Positions 8,760 through 17,407 of a DNA stretch of 63,920 nucleotides are shown one piece after another (within the stretch, counting starts at the first letter, position 1; every line of letters begins with the position of its first letter). A program made the translations under genes and the position numbers. The stretch lies in contig DATKRK010000208.1 of assembly GCA_035532215.1 (NCBI GenBank), positions 1 through 63,920 on the forward strand, read 5' to 3'. This DNA comes from JAICIG01 sp035532215. GTDB lineage: Bacteria; Planctomycetota; Planctomycetia; Pirellulales; JAICIG01. The notes below the pieces were generated by a model, which did not search any database, was not told where the DNA came from, and saw only the letters and a list, made by a program, of their open reading frames with translations.

Positions 8760-9266
8760 TTGGCGCTCTCGCTGGCGGAATTCAACCACCTGGTATCGCA
8801 ATACGCCGTGGCGTTATATCGCCTGGCGTATCGCTTGGTGGGCGATCCGCACGAGGCCGAGGACGTGGTGCAAGACGTGTTTCGCTCGGCCTGGAAGAGC
8901 CGCCGCCGCTATGAATCGTCGCGCGGCGCCCGGGCCTGGCTGACGACGATTTTGCGGCGCCGGGTGGCCGACCGCTGGCGAAAACGCCCGCTGCCGAGCA
9001 CGCTCGTCGAGGCGGAAACGCTCGAAATCGGCGTCGAACCGCCGCATCCGACCGAACAGCAGTACAGCGACGAAATGCAACAAGCGCTCGATCGACTGCC
9101 GGCCGAACTGCGAGAGACCTTGCTGTTGGTGGTGGTGGGCGAGTTGACGCACCAGGAGGCTGCCGACGTGCTCGGCGTCCCGCTGGGCACGGTGTTGTCG
9201 CGCGTCAGCCGGGCTCGGCAACGGCTGCGCGAGAACTGGCTCGCCTTGCAAAAGCGCGATTTGTAG
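8760..9266 (+). CDS. ECF-type sigma-70 factor
   Basis: The 168-residue protein has sigma region 2 (about residues 10-65, with DPHEAEDVVQDVFRSAW) and region 4 (about 112-160, with GELTHQEAADVLGVPLGTVL), the layout of extracytoplasmic-function sigma factors. The start is a TTG at 8760, chosen because GGAGGAG lies about 9 bases upstream and no ATG or GTG fits better. The following gene starts 19 bases after the stop and encodes a single-pass membrane protein, so the pair probably works as sigma factor and membrane-bound regulator. Confidence 0.93.
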   Translation: MALSLAEFNHLVSQYAVALYRLAYRLVGDPHEAEDVVQDVFRSAWKSRRRYESSRGARAWLTTILRRRVADRWRKRPLPSTLVEAETLEIGVEPPHPTEQQYSDEMQQALDRLPAELRETLLLVVVGELTHQEAADVLGVPLGTVLSRVSRARQRLRENWLALQKRDL

Positions 9267-9285
9267 CGCGGGAGAACGCCGTTCA

Positions 9286-10836
9286 ATGTCCCCCCTGTGG
9301 CCCGAACGCGATGATTGGCCTGACGGCGCAAGCTGGCTCGACGCCGAATTGCGAGGCGCGACTCCGCCGTCCGATCTCGTCGCCCGGCTGCAAGCGATTC
9401 CCATCGAAAACGACGCCGATCTCGACCGCTTGCTGCGCGACGTGCCGACGCCCGCCGGCTTCGTAGGCCGGTTGTGCCAGTTCGGCGCCAGCCTCTCCGA
9501 CGATCGCAAGCGCCGCGCCCGGGTCGAGCGGAAGGCCGTAGCGGTCACGCTCGCCGCGGTGAGTTGGTGCTCTTATGCGGCGGCGTTGATTTTGTGCTGG
9601 GCCGCCGATTATCAGCTTGCTCCTGGCAGGGGCGAGGGGTGGCTGCACAGTTCCAGTTTGGTCGAAAGCGGGGCCAGTTTGGTCGAAAGCGAGTTGGCCG
9701 CCGACGAGATCGCGACGATCCTCGACGGCGCTTTGCCGGTCGAGTCGCACGCGACGTCGGAAAACGCCGCGGCGAACCGCCTGGCGGCTGTGTGGCGCGA
9801 GTCGAGCGGCCTCAAGCAGCCGGGCCCCGAGCAACTGCTTGCGTTTTATTGGCCGAGCCAGTTTTCGCCCCGCTTCGATTTCTCGGTGCTGCTCGATTCG
9901 CCTGTCGTCGAGACGCAACCCGTCTTGGCGGCTGCCATTCCCCAGGGCGCTGGTTTCAATCGCGATTTTTTGTCGCGCACGGGCGTTTTCCCCCGCATCG
10001 ATCCGCGGAACCAGCCCTGGAGCCGGCCGCCGCTGTCGGCCGCGAGGGATTGCCTGCCCTTTGTTCGCGAGTGCCTCGACGCCGGGCGTCTGCCGCCGCC
10101 GGCCGAGATTCGCCCCGAGGAGTTTTTGGCCGCGATCGACTACGGTTTCGATCGGCCTAAAACCGGCGCGTTGTCGTTGGCGGCGTTGGGCGGGCGGGCT
10201 ACGTGGCCGTCCCCGCAGGGTTCCGCGACCAAGGATCGATCGCTGCGGTTGCTGCAATTGGCCGTTCAAGCAAAAGACGCCGCGAAGCCGAGCAACGGCT
10301 CGATCGCGGAGGTTGTCGCCGAAAATGTCCGGCTGAGCGTCCGCTTCAATCCGCAAGCGGTCAAGAGCTATCGCCTTTGCGGCCATGAACCCACACGTCT
10401 GGAGGGGCCGCACTTCGTGCCGGCTTGCGATCTATCGGCCGGCCAGGCGGCAACGGTGGTTTACGAACTCGAACTTTACGGCGCCGCCGACGCGGAAATT
10501 GCAACCGTCGCGCTTGAGTGGCGCGATGCGGCAAGCGACGCCCCGCAAGTTCGAACTCGATCGGTGCGCTCGCACGAGATCGCAGCGCCGCTGGGCAAAG
10601 CGGATGAAAGCGTGCAGTTGGCCGCGCTGGCGGTCGCCGCCGCCGAAATCCTTAGGCGGTCTCCGTTCGCCGAGCCGATATCGCCTGCGGAAATGCTGGC
10701 CCTGGCTCGCGCCGCACGGGCCGGCGCCGAGCGGCCGCAAGAATTCAAGCCGTGGATTGAACTCTTCGAGCGGATCGTGGCGGTCGAAAGCCGCAGCGAG
10801 CGGGCGCCCATTGAACGAGAGGGGCAAGCGCGATGA
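9286..10836 (+). CDS. Membrane-anchored YfbK-like protein lacking the VWA domain
   Basis: The product has 516 residues. Residues 1-84 are cytoplasmic and resemble a short anti-sigma-type region, 85-107 form a membrane segment, and the rest is extracytoplasmic. Residues about 225-325 match the region that precedes VWA in YfbK-type proteins (AGRLPPPAEIRPEEFLAAID). Residues about 343-430 match the domain after VWA (AENVRLSVRFNPQAVKSYRL). The VWA domain with its metal-binding DxSxS motif, normally between them, is missing. Residues 124-137 contain a tandem 7-residue duplication (SLVESGA, SLVESEL). The gene directly follows the sigma factor and probably regulates it. Confidence 0.8.
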   Translation: MSPLWPERDDWPDGASWLDAELRGATPPSDLVARLQAIPIENDADLDRLLRDVPTPAGFVGRLCQFGASLSDDRKRRARVERKAVAVTLAAVSWCSYAAALILCWAADYQLAPGRGEGWLHSSSLVESGASLVESELAADEIATILDGALPVESHATSENAAANRLAAVWRESSGLKQPGPEQLLAFYWPSQFSPRFDFSVLLDSPVVETQPVLAAAIPQGAGFNRDFLSRTGVFPRIDPRNQPWSRPPLSAARDCLPFVRECLDAGRLPPPAEIRPEEFLAAIDYGFDRPKTGALSLAALGGRATWPSPQGSATKDRSLRLLQLAVQAKDAAKPSNGSIAEVVAENVRLSVRFNPQAVKSYRLCGHEPTRLEGPHFVPACDLSAGQAATVVYELELYGAADAEIATVALEWRDAASDAPQVRTRSVRSHEIAAPLGKADESVQLAALAVAAAEILRRSPFAEPISPAEMLALARAARAGAERPQEFKPWIELFERIVAVESRSERAPIEREGQAR

Positions 10837-11095
10837 ACGGTCGTTACTGGTTGCGGCCCGAAACCGATCGACTCCCGGCCGGCGCCGGCGGTAGCGATCG
10901 TGCCGAATCGAGCGGCGCGGGCCGGCAGTTTACGCTCACAAGCGCATCGAATTCCTTGCTTCGAGTTGGCGGACTTTATAAGCTGGAATCGATGGTCTGG
11001 TTCTGCGACCATCATCTCGACAAGCGGTCCCGGAACCCGCCTTGTTTCTCTGGCGCCTTCGTGCGAAAAACGCCAGTCGTAAAAGGATGACACGA

Positions 11096-14000
11096 ATGAG
11101 ATCAGTTTTCACTCGCGGCTGCCTGCAAGCGGCCGTACTGTGCTGCGCGTTGGTTGCGGGCCTGCTCGGCTCGGGCCGTTCGGCCTTGGCGGAAGAAGCC
11201 TACGAGAAATTCATCGGCGGCTTGAAGGACCAAGGACTGTACGACATCGCGCTGGAATACGTGCGGTCGATGAAAGACAGCCCCTTGATTACCCAGGAGC
11301 AGCGCGAGGAGATTCCCTTGAAGGAAGGGGAACTGCTCGTCGACAGCGCCCAGGCCGAGCGCGATACGGCGACCAAGTTCAAGCAATTGGACCAGGCGCG
11401 CGAACGCTTCGAAAGCTTCATCAAAGCGAACTCTTCGCACCCCAAAGCCGCCGACGCCGAGTTGCAACTGGGCGCCGTGCTGGTCGTTCGCGGCAACTCG
11501 CTGGTCGAACAGGCAAACCGCCCCGCGAACGCGGCCAAAAAGGATCAACTGCTCAGCGACGCTCGCGAGCTGATGTCGCAAGGCCAAAAGGTGTTCAACG
11601 CCGCCGAAGAAAAATTCATCGCCGAGGAGAAGAGCTACGACCGCTTCATCGACCAGAAGAAGGATCCCAAGAAGTTCGAGGCTCGGCGGATCGCCCGCGC
11701 CCGGGTGCTGGAAGCGAGCTTGCGTTCGGGCGACGTGATCTTTTCGCTGGCCAAGACGTATCCCCAAGGTTCGGAAGACGCCCGCAAGCTGCTGCAAAAG
11801 GCGGCGGACAAGTTCGCCGAAGTCTATAGCAAGCACCGCCAGGTGCTGGCCGGCCTGCTGGCGCGGATCAAAGAGGGCGAGTGTTACCAGAACATGGGCG
11901 AGACGAAGCGGGCCTTGGGCTTGTACGAGACGATTCTCGGGCAGCCCGACGACGACGCGCTGCGCAAGATGAAGTCCGCCGCCATGCACCTGGCCATGCA
12001 ATGCATGGTGACCGACGCCGAGAAGAAATACGACATCGCCATCGCCAAGGGGCAAGAGTGGCTCGGCAAGGCCCGCCCTGACGAGGAACGCTCGCCCGAC
12101 GGCCTGGGCATCCGCTATCACCTGGCGCTGGCCGACAAGAAACTGGCCGATTCATTGGAAAAGCCCGATGAGAAGGGGCGCAAGAGCGCCCTCGTGGCCG
12201 ACGCGCGCAAGCAAGCCAGCTACGTGCGGAAGATGCCCGGCGCGTACAAGGTCGATGCCGACAAGCTGTACGCCAGTCTCGGCGCCGGCGACGACTCGGC
12301 CCAGAAAGAGCCGACCAACTTCGTCGAAGCCCGCGATCGGGGCCGAGAGATGTTGGAGCGATGGCAAGAAAGAGAGCAGGCGATCAAGAACGCTCCGGTG
12401 ATGAAGGACCAGGCCAACGTTCCCAAGTACCAGCAAGAGTCGGCCGAATTCCGGGCCAAGGCGCTGGAGTACTTCCACCGGGCGATGGAGCTGCGCGACG
12501 ACGAAACGTCGATCGACGACGTCAACATCGTGCGCTATTATCTGTGCTTCCTGGCCTACAACTCGGGGCAATTCTACGACGCCGCCGTGATGGGCGAGTT
12601 CCTGGCCAAGAACTATCCGCAAAGCTCCGGCGGCCGGCAGTGCGCCAAGATCGCCTTGAGCGCCTACCAGCAAGGGTATCTCGACAAGCGCGCCATTCAG
12701 CCCGAGTTCGACAAGCAGAAGATGGTCGAAATCGCCGAGTACATCACCCTGCGCTGGGCCGGCCAGGAAGAAGCCGACGAAGCCTGGACGACGCTGATGG
12801 AAATCGCCATCTACGACAACGAAACCGACAAGGCCATCGAATACCTCGACAAGATCGCCCCCGATTCGCCGCGTCGCGGCAATGCCGAGCTCAAAGCCGG
12901 CCAGGCGTTGTGGGCCGCCTACCTGACGGCCGGTCGCGCCGCCGCGGCCCAGCGCCGGCCGCAAGCCGAACTCGACGCGATGGTGGCCAAGGCCAAGGCG
13001 ACGCTCGAAGACGGCATCAAGCGGATGCGCGTCGGCGTCGACAACGGCGCGGCAGTCGTTTCGCCCACGCTCGCCGCCGCGACCCTCTCGCTGGGGCAAA
13101 TTCTCGTCGATTCGGGCCAGGCCGAAAAGGCGATCGAACTGCTCAACGATCCGAAGATCGGACCGCTGACGCTGGTGGCGGCCAAGGATCCGGCCGTTGC
13201 GCAAGGCAAATTTGGCATCGAGGCCTACAAGCTGGCGCTGCGGGCCTACGTCGCCACGCAGGCGCTCGACAAGGCCGAACAGGCGATGAACGATCTGGAG
13301 AAGCTGGCCGCCGCCCAAGGGGGCGACGACGTGGCCGGCACGCTCACGCGGATATACGTCGGCCTGGGGCGCGAGTTGCAGGCGCAAGTGACCCGGCTGC
13401 GCCAGGAGAACAAGGACGAGGAACTGGCCAAGGTCTCCAAGGGCTTCGAGCTGTTCCTGGAACGAATTCTGGAGCGGAAAACGGGCAACGACTTCCGTTC
13501 ACTGAACTGGGTCGCCGACACGTTCTACAATTTGGGCAGCGGCTACGATGCCGGCGGGGCCAAGCAGCTCTCGCCCGAAGCCAAAGCCTATTACGAAAAG
13601 TCGCTTAAGGCCGATCAGCAGATTTTGGCCGAGGCCAAGAACAACAAGGGCTTCTTGGAAGAGCCGAATTTGGAGTTCGGCGTCAAATTGCGGATGGCCC
13701 GCTCCGAGCGCCGCTTGGGGCAATACAACGACAGCATCAAGCAGTTGACGGAAATCCTCAAGCAGAAGCCGACGCTGGTGGAAGTGCAGCGCGAGGCGGC
13801 GGAGACGCTGCAAGACTGGTCGACGATCAAACCAACCTATTACAAGCTGGCGATTCTCGGCGCCGTCAAGCAAAAGGGCGCCGGCGGCCGTCAGGAGAAC
13901 CTGATCTGGGGTTGGGCCACCCTGGCGGTGAGAGTGCAGTCGAACAAGGAGTTCGACGCCGACTTTTACGAAGCTCGCTACAACCTGGCCAAGTGCCACA

Positions 14001-14341
14001 TGGAACAGGCGAAGCTGGAAAAGGACCCCGCCAAGAAGAAAGCCCTGTTGCGCCAGGCGGAAAGGGACATCACCTACACGGCCAGGCTCTGGCCCGAGAT
14101 GGGCGGCCCCGAGGCGCGGAAAAAGGCCTCCAGCCTGTTGGAAACCATTCAGAAATTGCTAGGCGTCAAGCCGACCGGCCTGCCGGCGCCGAAGGCGATC
14201 GCGGCGCCGAAGCCCGCCGCGCCGAAGGTACAGCCCGCCGTCAGTTCGCAGCCCTCGGGTTCGCCGGCGGCCGCGAGCGGCGTGAAACCGTTCGTCAAGC
14301 CCACGGTGAGCGTCGGCTCGCAAGACGCCTCGAACAAATAG
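11096..14341 (+). CDS. Large exported TPR protein (1081 aa)
   Basis: A signal peptide (residues 1-33, core LCCALVAGLLG, cleavage after ALA) is followed by about 950 residues of tetratricopeptide-like helical repeats and a Pro/Ala-rich tail. Repeat units are visible around YDIALEYVRSMKDSPLI, EKAIELLNDPKIGPL and YNDSIKQLTEILKQKP. TPR arrays bind proteins, so it is probably a periplasmic scaffold. I chose the ATG at 11096 because AAAGGA lies about 9 bases upstream; the ATG at 11087 is an alternative. It is the first gene of a run with a second TPR protein, ExbB and two ExbD proteins, all on the same strand. Confidence 0.88.
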   Translation: MRSVFTRGCLQAAVLCCALVAGLLGSGRSALAEEAYEKFIGGLKDQGLYDIALEYVRSMKDSPLITQEQREEIPLKEGELLVDSAQAERDTATKFKQLDQARERFESFIKANSSHPKAADAELQLGAVLVVRGNSLVEQANRPANAAKKDQLLSDARELMSQGQKVFNAAEEKFIAEEKSYDRFIDQKKDPKKFEARRIARARVLEASLRSGDVIFSLAKTYPQGSEDARKLLQKAADKFAEVYSKHRQVLAGLLARIKEGECYQNMGETKRALGLYETILGQPDDDALRKMKSAAMHLAMQCMVTDAEKKYDIAIAKGQEWLGKARPDEERSPDGLGIRYHLALADKKLADSLEKPDEKGRKSALVADARKQASYVRKMPGAYKVDADKLYASLGAGDDSAQKEPTNFVEARDRGREMLERWQEREQAIKNAPVMKDQANVPKYQQESAEFRAKALEYFHRAMELRDDETSIDDVNIVRYYLCFLAYNSGQFYDAAVMGEFLAKNYPQSSGGRQCAKIALSAYQQGYLDKRAIQPEFDKQKMVEIAEYITLRWAGQEEADEAWTTLMEIAIYDNETDKAIEYLDKIAPDSPRRGNAELKAGQALWAAYLTAGRAAAAQRRPQAELDAMVAKAKATLEDGIKRMRVGVDNGAAVVSPTLAAATLSLGQILVDSGQAEKAIELLNDPKIGPLTLVAAKDPAVAQGKFGIEAYKLALRAYVATQALDKAEQAMNDLEKLAAAQGGDDVAGTLTRIYVGLGRELQAQVTRLRQENKDEELAKVSKGFELFLERILERKTGNDFRSLNWVADTFYNLGSGYDAGGAKQLSPEAKAYYEKSLKADQQILAEAKNNKGFLEEPNLEFGVKLRMARSERRLGQYNDSIKQLTEILKQKPTLVEVQREAAETLQDWSTIKPTYYKLAILGAVKQKGAGGRQENLIWGWATLAVRVQSNKEFDADFYEARYNLAKCHMEQAKLEKDPAKKKALLRQAERDITYTARLWPEMGGPEARKKASSLLETIQKLLGVKPTGLPAPKAIAAPKPAAPKVQPAVSSQPSGSPAAASGVKPFVKPTVSVGSQDASNK

Positions 14342-14424
14342 CCGGCCGCCGGAAAGCGGTCATTGCCATACAACCTAACCAAAAAACTTCAGCGAACAGA
14401 TCGAAAGCGTTCAAGGAGTTGCAG

Positions 14425-15465
14425 ATGAAGAAGCTTGTCCTCGCCGCAGCCGCGGCGTGCTGTGCGTGGGGGCCGATCGCCGCCCGGGCGGCCGATGATA
14501 CGATCCGCAAAACGAACGGAGAGCAAGTCAAGGCCCCGGTGCAATCGGTGAGCAAGGACGGGGTGACCTTCGAGAAAGGCAGTAAGCAAGAGACGCTCAA
14601 GCCGTTCGAGGTCGCGGCGATCCGTTTCAGCGACGCTCCGGCCACGATGATCTCGATCATCGCCCAGGTCATCAACGGCGGCTATGAAAACGCCTTGAGA
14701 TCGCTGGGCGGCATCGACCCGGGCACGTTGGAGCGCGCCGAATCGAAGCAGGAATTGCAATACCTCAAGGCCTATTGCAACGGCCGGCTGGCGTTAGGCG
14801 GCAGCGTCGACGTGAACGAGGCCGGCAAGCAATTGCGAGAATTCGTCAAGGCTTGCCCGGACAGCTACCACTACTATCCGGCCAACGAGTTGCTGGGCGA
14901 TCTGGCCGCGGCGGCCGGCAAGTATGACGCCGCCGCAACCTTCTACAAGGTGCTGGCCGACTCGCCGTTCGACGAATACAAGACGCGGGCGGGCGTGGCC
15001 ATCGGCCGGGCTAGGCTGGCCGAGAAGAAGTTTCCCGAGGCGCTCAAGGAATTCGAGACGGCGCTGTCCTTGGCCGAGAAAGGCAGCGGTCCGGCGGCCG
15101 ACGCCGCCAAGCAATCGGCCCTGATCGGCAAAGCCGCCTGCCTGGCCGAGACGGGCAAGCCGGAAGAGGGCCTCAAGGTGATCGACGAGGTGTTGGCCAA
15201 GCTGTCGCCCGAAGAGGTCGATCTGCACGCGCAGGCGTACGTGGCTCAAGGCAACTGCTATCGCAAGATGCCCGAGCACGCCAAGCAAGCGCTGATTTCC
15301 TTCCTGCACGTCGACGTGTTGTATTTCTCGAACGCGCAGGCCCATGCCGAGGCGCTGTGGAACCTGACCGCCTTGTGGATCGAAAACGGCAAGCAAGAGC
15401 GAGCGGTGCAAGCCTCGGAACTGCTCAAGCAGCGATATCCCAACAGCCCCTGGGCCAAGCTTTGA
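14425..15465 (+). CDS. Exported TPR protein (346 aa)
   Basis: The ATG at 14425 has AAGGAG upstream and begins the signal peptide MKKLVLAAAAACCAWGPIAA. The first 60 mature residues form a small beta-rich domain (VKAPVQSVSKDGVTFEKGSK), and the rest is TPR-like (YDAAATFYKVLADSPFDEYK, EALKEFETALSLAEK). It lies 84 bases after the large TPR gene and 98 bases before the ExbB-like gene, which suggests co-transcription and a shared envelope function. An open frame extends upstream to 13912, but that part overlaps the preceding gene and lacks a signal peptide. Confidence 0.88.
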   Translation: MKKLVLAAAAACCAWGPIAARAADDTIRKTNGEQVKAPVQSVSKDGVTFEKGSKQETLKPFEVAAIRFSDAPATMISIIAQVINGGYENALRSLGGIDPGTLERAESKQELQYLKAYCNGRLALGGSVDVNEAGKQLREFVKACPDSYHYYPANELLGDLAAAAGKYDAAATFYKVLADSPFDEYKTRAGVAIGRARLAEKKFPEALKEFETALSLAEKGSGPAADAAKQSALIGKAACLAETGKPEEGLKVIDEVLAKLSPEEVDLHAQAYVAQGNCYRKMPEHAKQALISFLHVDVLYFSNAQAHAEALWNLTALWIENGKQERAVQASELLKQRYPNSPWAKL

Positions 15466-15563
15466 GGCCAGCGGCTTTCAAGTGAATTCGAAGCAATCCT
15501 GACGAAACCTTTCCAATTCAAGCCGGCTGAGCGATTCAACGGCGACTTTTTCGGGAGACGATC

Positions 15564-16421
15564 ATGCGTGTTTGGCGTGCATTGGGCGGGCTGAAGATAG
15601 GGGCCTGCGGCCTGGCCCTGTTGACGTGCGGGCTGTTTGCAGCCGTCTGGTTGAGCGCGCCCGCCGCGGTCCGCGCTCAAGACCTGGATAAGGAAGCGGA
15701 CGCGGCTGCCGAACCGGCTGCCCCGGCTGCAGCCCCCGCGGCCGCTCCGGCGGCGGGCGCCCCGGCGGACGAGAGCGCACCGCCGCAAAAGAGCCAATTG
15801 CGGTTCTTCTTCGACGCCTTGGGCGTCAAATACACGGTCGTCTTTCTGGCCTTGTCGTTCACCTTCGTAGCGCTGATCGTGATGAACGTGCTCACGCTCC
15901 GCCGCTCGGCCATCGTGCCGCTGCCGCTGGTCGAAGCCTTCGAGGCCCATCTCAACGAAAAACGCTACCAGGAAGCTTACGACCTGGCCAAGAACGACGA
16001 TTCGTTCCTCGGCCACGTGCTGTCGGCCGGATTGGGCAAGCTTTCGGCCGGCTACCCGCAGGCCATCGAGGCCATGCAGGAAGTGGGCGAAGAAGAGACG
16101 ATGAAGCTGGAGCACCGCCTGGGCTACATCGCCTTGATCGGCACGATCAGCCCGATGGTCGGTCTGCTGGGCACGGTCGACGGTATGGTCTACGCATTCC
16201 AGGAAATTGCGAAAAGCGCGTCACAGCCCAAGCCATCGAAGCTGGCCGAAGGTATCTCGATGGCTTTGATTACGACGCTCGTCGGGCTATGGCTGGCCAT
16301 TCCGGCGATCGCGCTGTTCGGCATCATGCGCAACCGCATGGCCCGGCTCACGCTGGAAGTCGGCATTCTCAGCGAAGGGCTGATGAGCCGCTTTCAGAAC
16401 GTCGGCGCCAAGAAGGGTTAA
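15564..16421 (+). CDS. MotA/TolQ/ExbB-type proton channel protein
   Basis: The 285-residue protein has an N-terminal signal or membrane segment (10-35), an Ala/Pro-rich periplasmic linker (40-75), and three membrane segments at about 88-110, 187-208 and 232-255. The conserved core includes LIGTISPMVGLLGTVDGM and SMALITTLVGLWLAIPA, typical of ExbB/TolQ. With ExbD-type partners it forms an inner-membrane complex that converts proton flow into mechanical work in the periplasm. GGGAGA lies 7 bases before the ATG. It is followed 32 bases later by the first ExbD gene. Confidence 0.93.
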   Translation: MRVWRALGGLKIGACGLALLTCGLFAAVWLSAPAAVRAQDLDKEADAAAEPAAPAAAPAAAPAAGAPADESAPPQKSQLRFFFDALGVKYTVVFLALSFTFVALIVMNVLTLRRSAIVPLPLVEAFEAHLNEKRYQEAYDLAKNDDSFLGHVLSAGLGKLSAGYPQAIEAMQEVGEEETMKLEHRLGYIALIGTISPMVGLLGTVDGMVYAFQEIAKSASQPKPSKLAEGISMALITTLVGLWLAIPAIALFGIMRNRMARLTLEVGILSEGLMSRFQNVGAKKG

Positions 16422-16453
16422 CGCTAGGTTCTTCGACAACGCAGGGCCCCAGC

Positions 16454-16894
16454 ATGGCAAAACGCAAACAGTTCAACATTTCGGCCGAAGGCGACATGAC
16501 GCCGATGATCGACATGACGTTTCAGTTGATCGCCTTCTTCATGGTGCTCATGAATTTCGGCGAAGCCGAGCAGGACGCGCGGATCTTGCTGCCTTCCAGC
16601 CAGTTGGCCAAGCCGCCCGACGCTCCGATGGAGTCGCCGCTGGTGCTGCAACTCACCAAGCAGGGCACGGTGCTGTTCGGGGGCGACGAAGTGCCGATTC
16701 CGGAAATGAAAAGCCCCCTGCTGCGCGAGAAGCAGGTGCTCGAACGGCAAAACAAGAAGCCTGCGGACGCCTCGGTCATCATTCGCGCCGACGGCGGCGC
16801 CCCGACGGGCGTCGTGCAGGAATTGATTCAGGTGTGCCAGGACAACGGCTTCGAAAAATTCTCGTTGCGAGTCAAGCAGGAGGCGCTGCCTTAG
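16454..16894 (+). CDS. ExbD/TolR-type protein 1
   Basis: The 146-residue product has a short cytoplasmic N-terminus and one membrane segment (about 20-36), with the proton-carrying Asp at residue 20 in PMIDMTFQLIAFFMV. A periplasmic domain follows. It probably pairs with the ExbB-like protein just upstream. The ATG at 16454 gives the normal family length; the frame is open further upstream but there it overlaps the ExbB gene. A second ExbD follows 16 bases later, so a two-ExbD complex is likely. Confidence 0.92.
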   Translation: MAKRKQFNISAEGDMTPMIDMTFQLIAFFMVLMNFGEAEQDARILLPSSQLAKPPDAPMESPLVLQLTKQGTVLFGGDEVPIPEMKSPLLREKQVLERQNKKPADASVIIRADGGAPTGVVQELIQVCQDNGFEKFSLRVKQEALP

Positions 16895-16910
16895 CGGCGG
16901 GAGTCCAACT

Positions 16911-17402
16911 ATGAAAATCCGTAAATCCGCCGCCTCGGCAAACGACAAGGTCGAGATGCAAATGACGTCGATGATCGACGTCGTGTTCCAACTGCTGGCC
17001 TTCTTCGTGATGAGCTTCAAGATCGCCACGCAAGAAGGCGACTTCAACATCAAGATGCCCCTGGCCGCCACGCAGTCCCAGAGCGAAACGCCCCCGTTGC
17101 CGCCGATCAAGGTGCGGCTGACCGCCGCCGCCGACGGTACGCTGGGCGGCATCCGCATGGGCGAGCAGGCCCTGAGCAGCTTCACCGACTTGAACAACGC
17201 GATCATGGGCATCGTCGGCACGGCAGCCGGTCCAAGCGAGGAAGAGTCGCCCTACGAGGTCGAACTCGACGCCGACTATAAGCTGCGTTACGAAAACGTC
17301 GTGGCGGCGATCACCGCCGTCTCAGGCCACGTCGATAAGAGCGGGCACATCGTCAAGCTCGTCGAAAAGCTCAAGTTCGCCCCGCCCAAACCGCCGCAGT
17401 AG
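16911..17402 (+). CDS. ExbD/TolR-type protein 2
   Basis: This second ExbD-like protein has 163 residues. Its membrane segment carries the conserved Asp at residue 23 (SMIDVVFQLLAFFVMSFK). The periplasmic part differs clearly from its neighbour, so the two are not a recent duplication. CGGGAG precedes the ATG. The FtsX-type permease starts 5 bases after its stop, indicating translation coupling or at least a shared transcript. Confidence 0.92.
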   Translation: MKIRKSAASANDKVEMQMTSMIDVVFQLLAFFVMSFKIATQEGDFNIKMPLAATQSQSETPPLPPIKVRLTAAADGTLGGIRMGEQALSSFTDLNNAIMGIVGTAAGPSEEESPYEVELDADYKLRYENVVAAITAVSGHVDKSGHIVKLVEKLKFAPPKPPQ

Positions 17403-17407
17403 CACGG

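Noticed and set aside
10833..11090. Open frame of 85 codons overlapping the stop of the YfbK-like gene by ATGA
   Set aside because: The product has no hydrophobic or domain pattern, poor codon bias, and runs into the upstream region of the TPR gene. The overlap alone is weak support.
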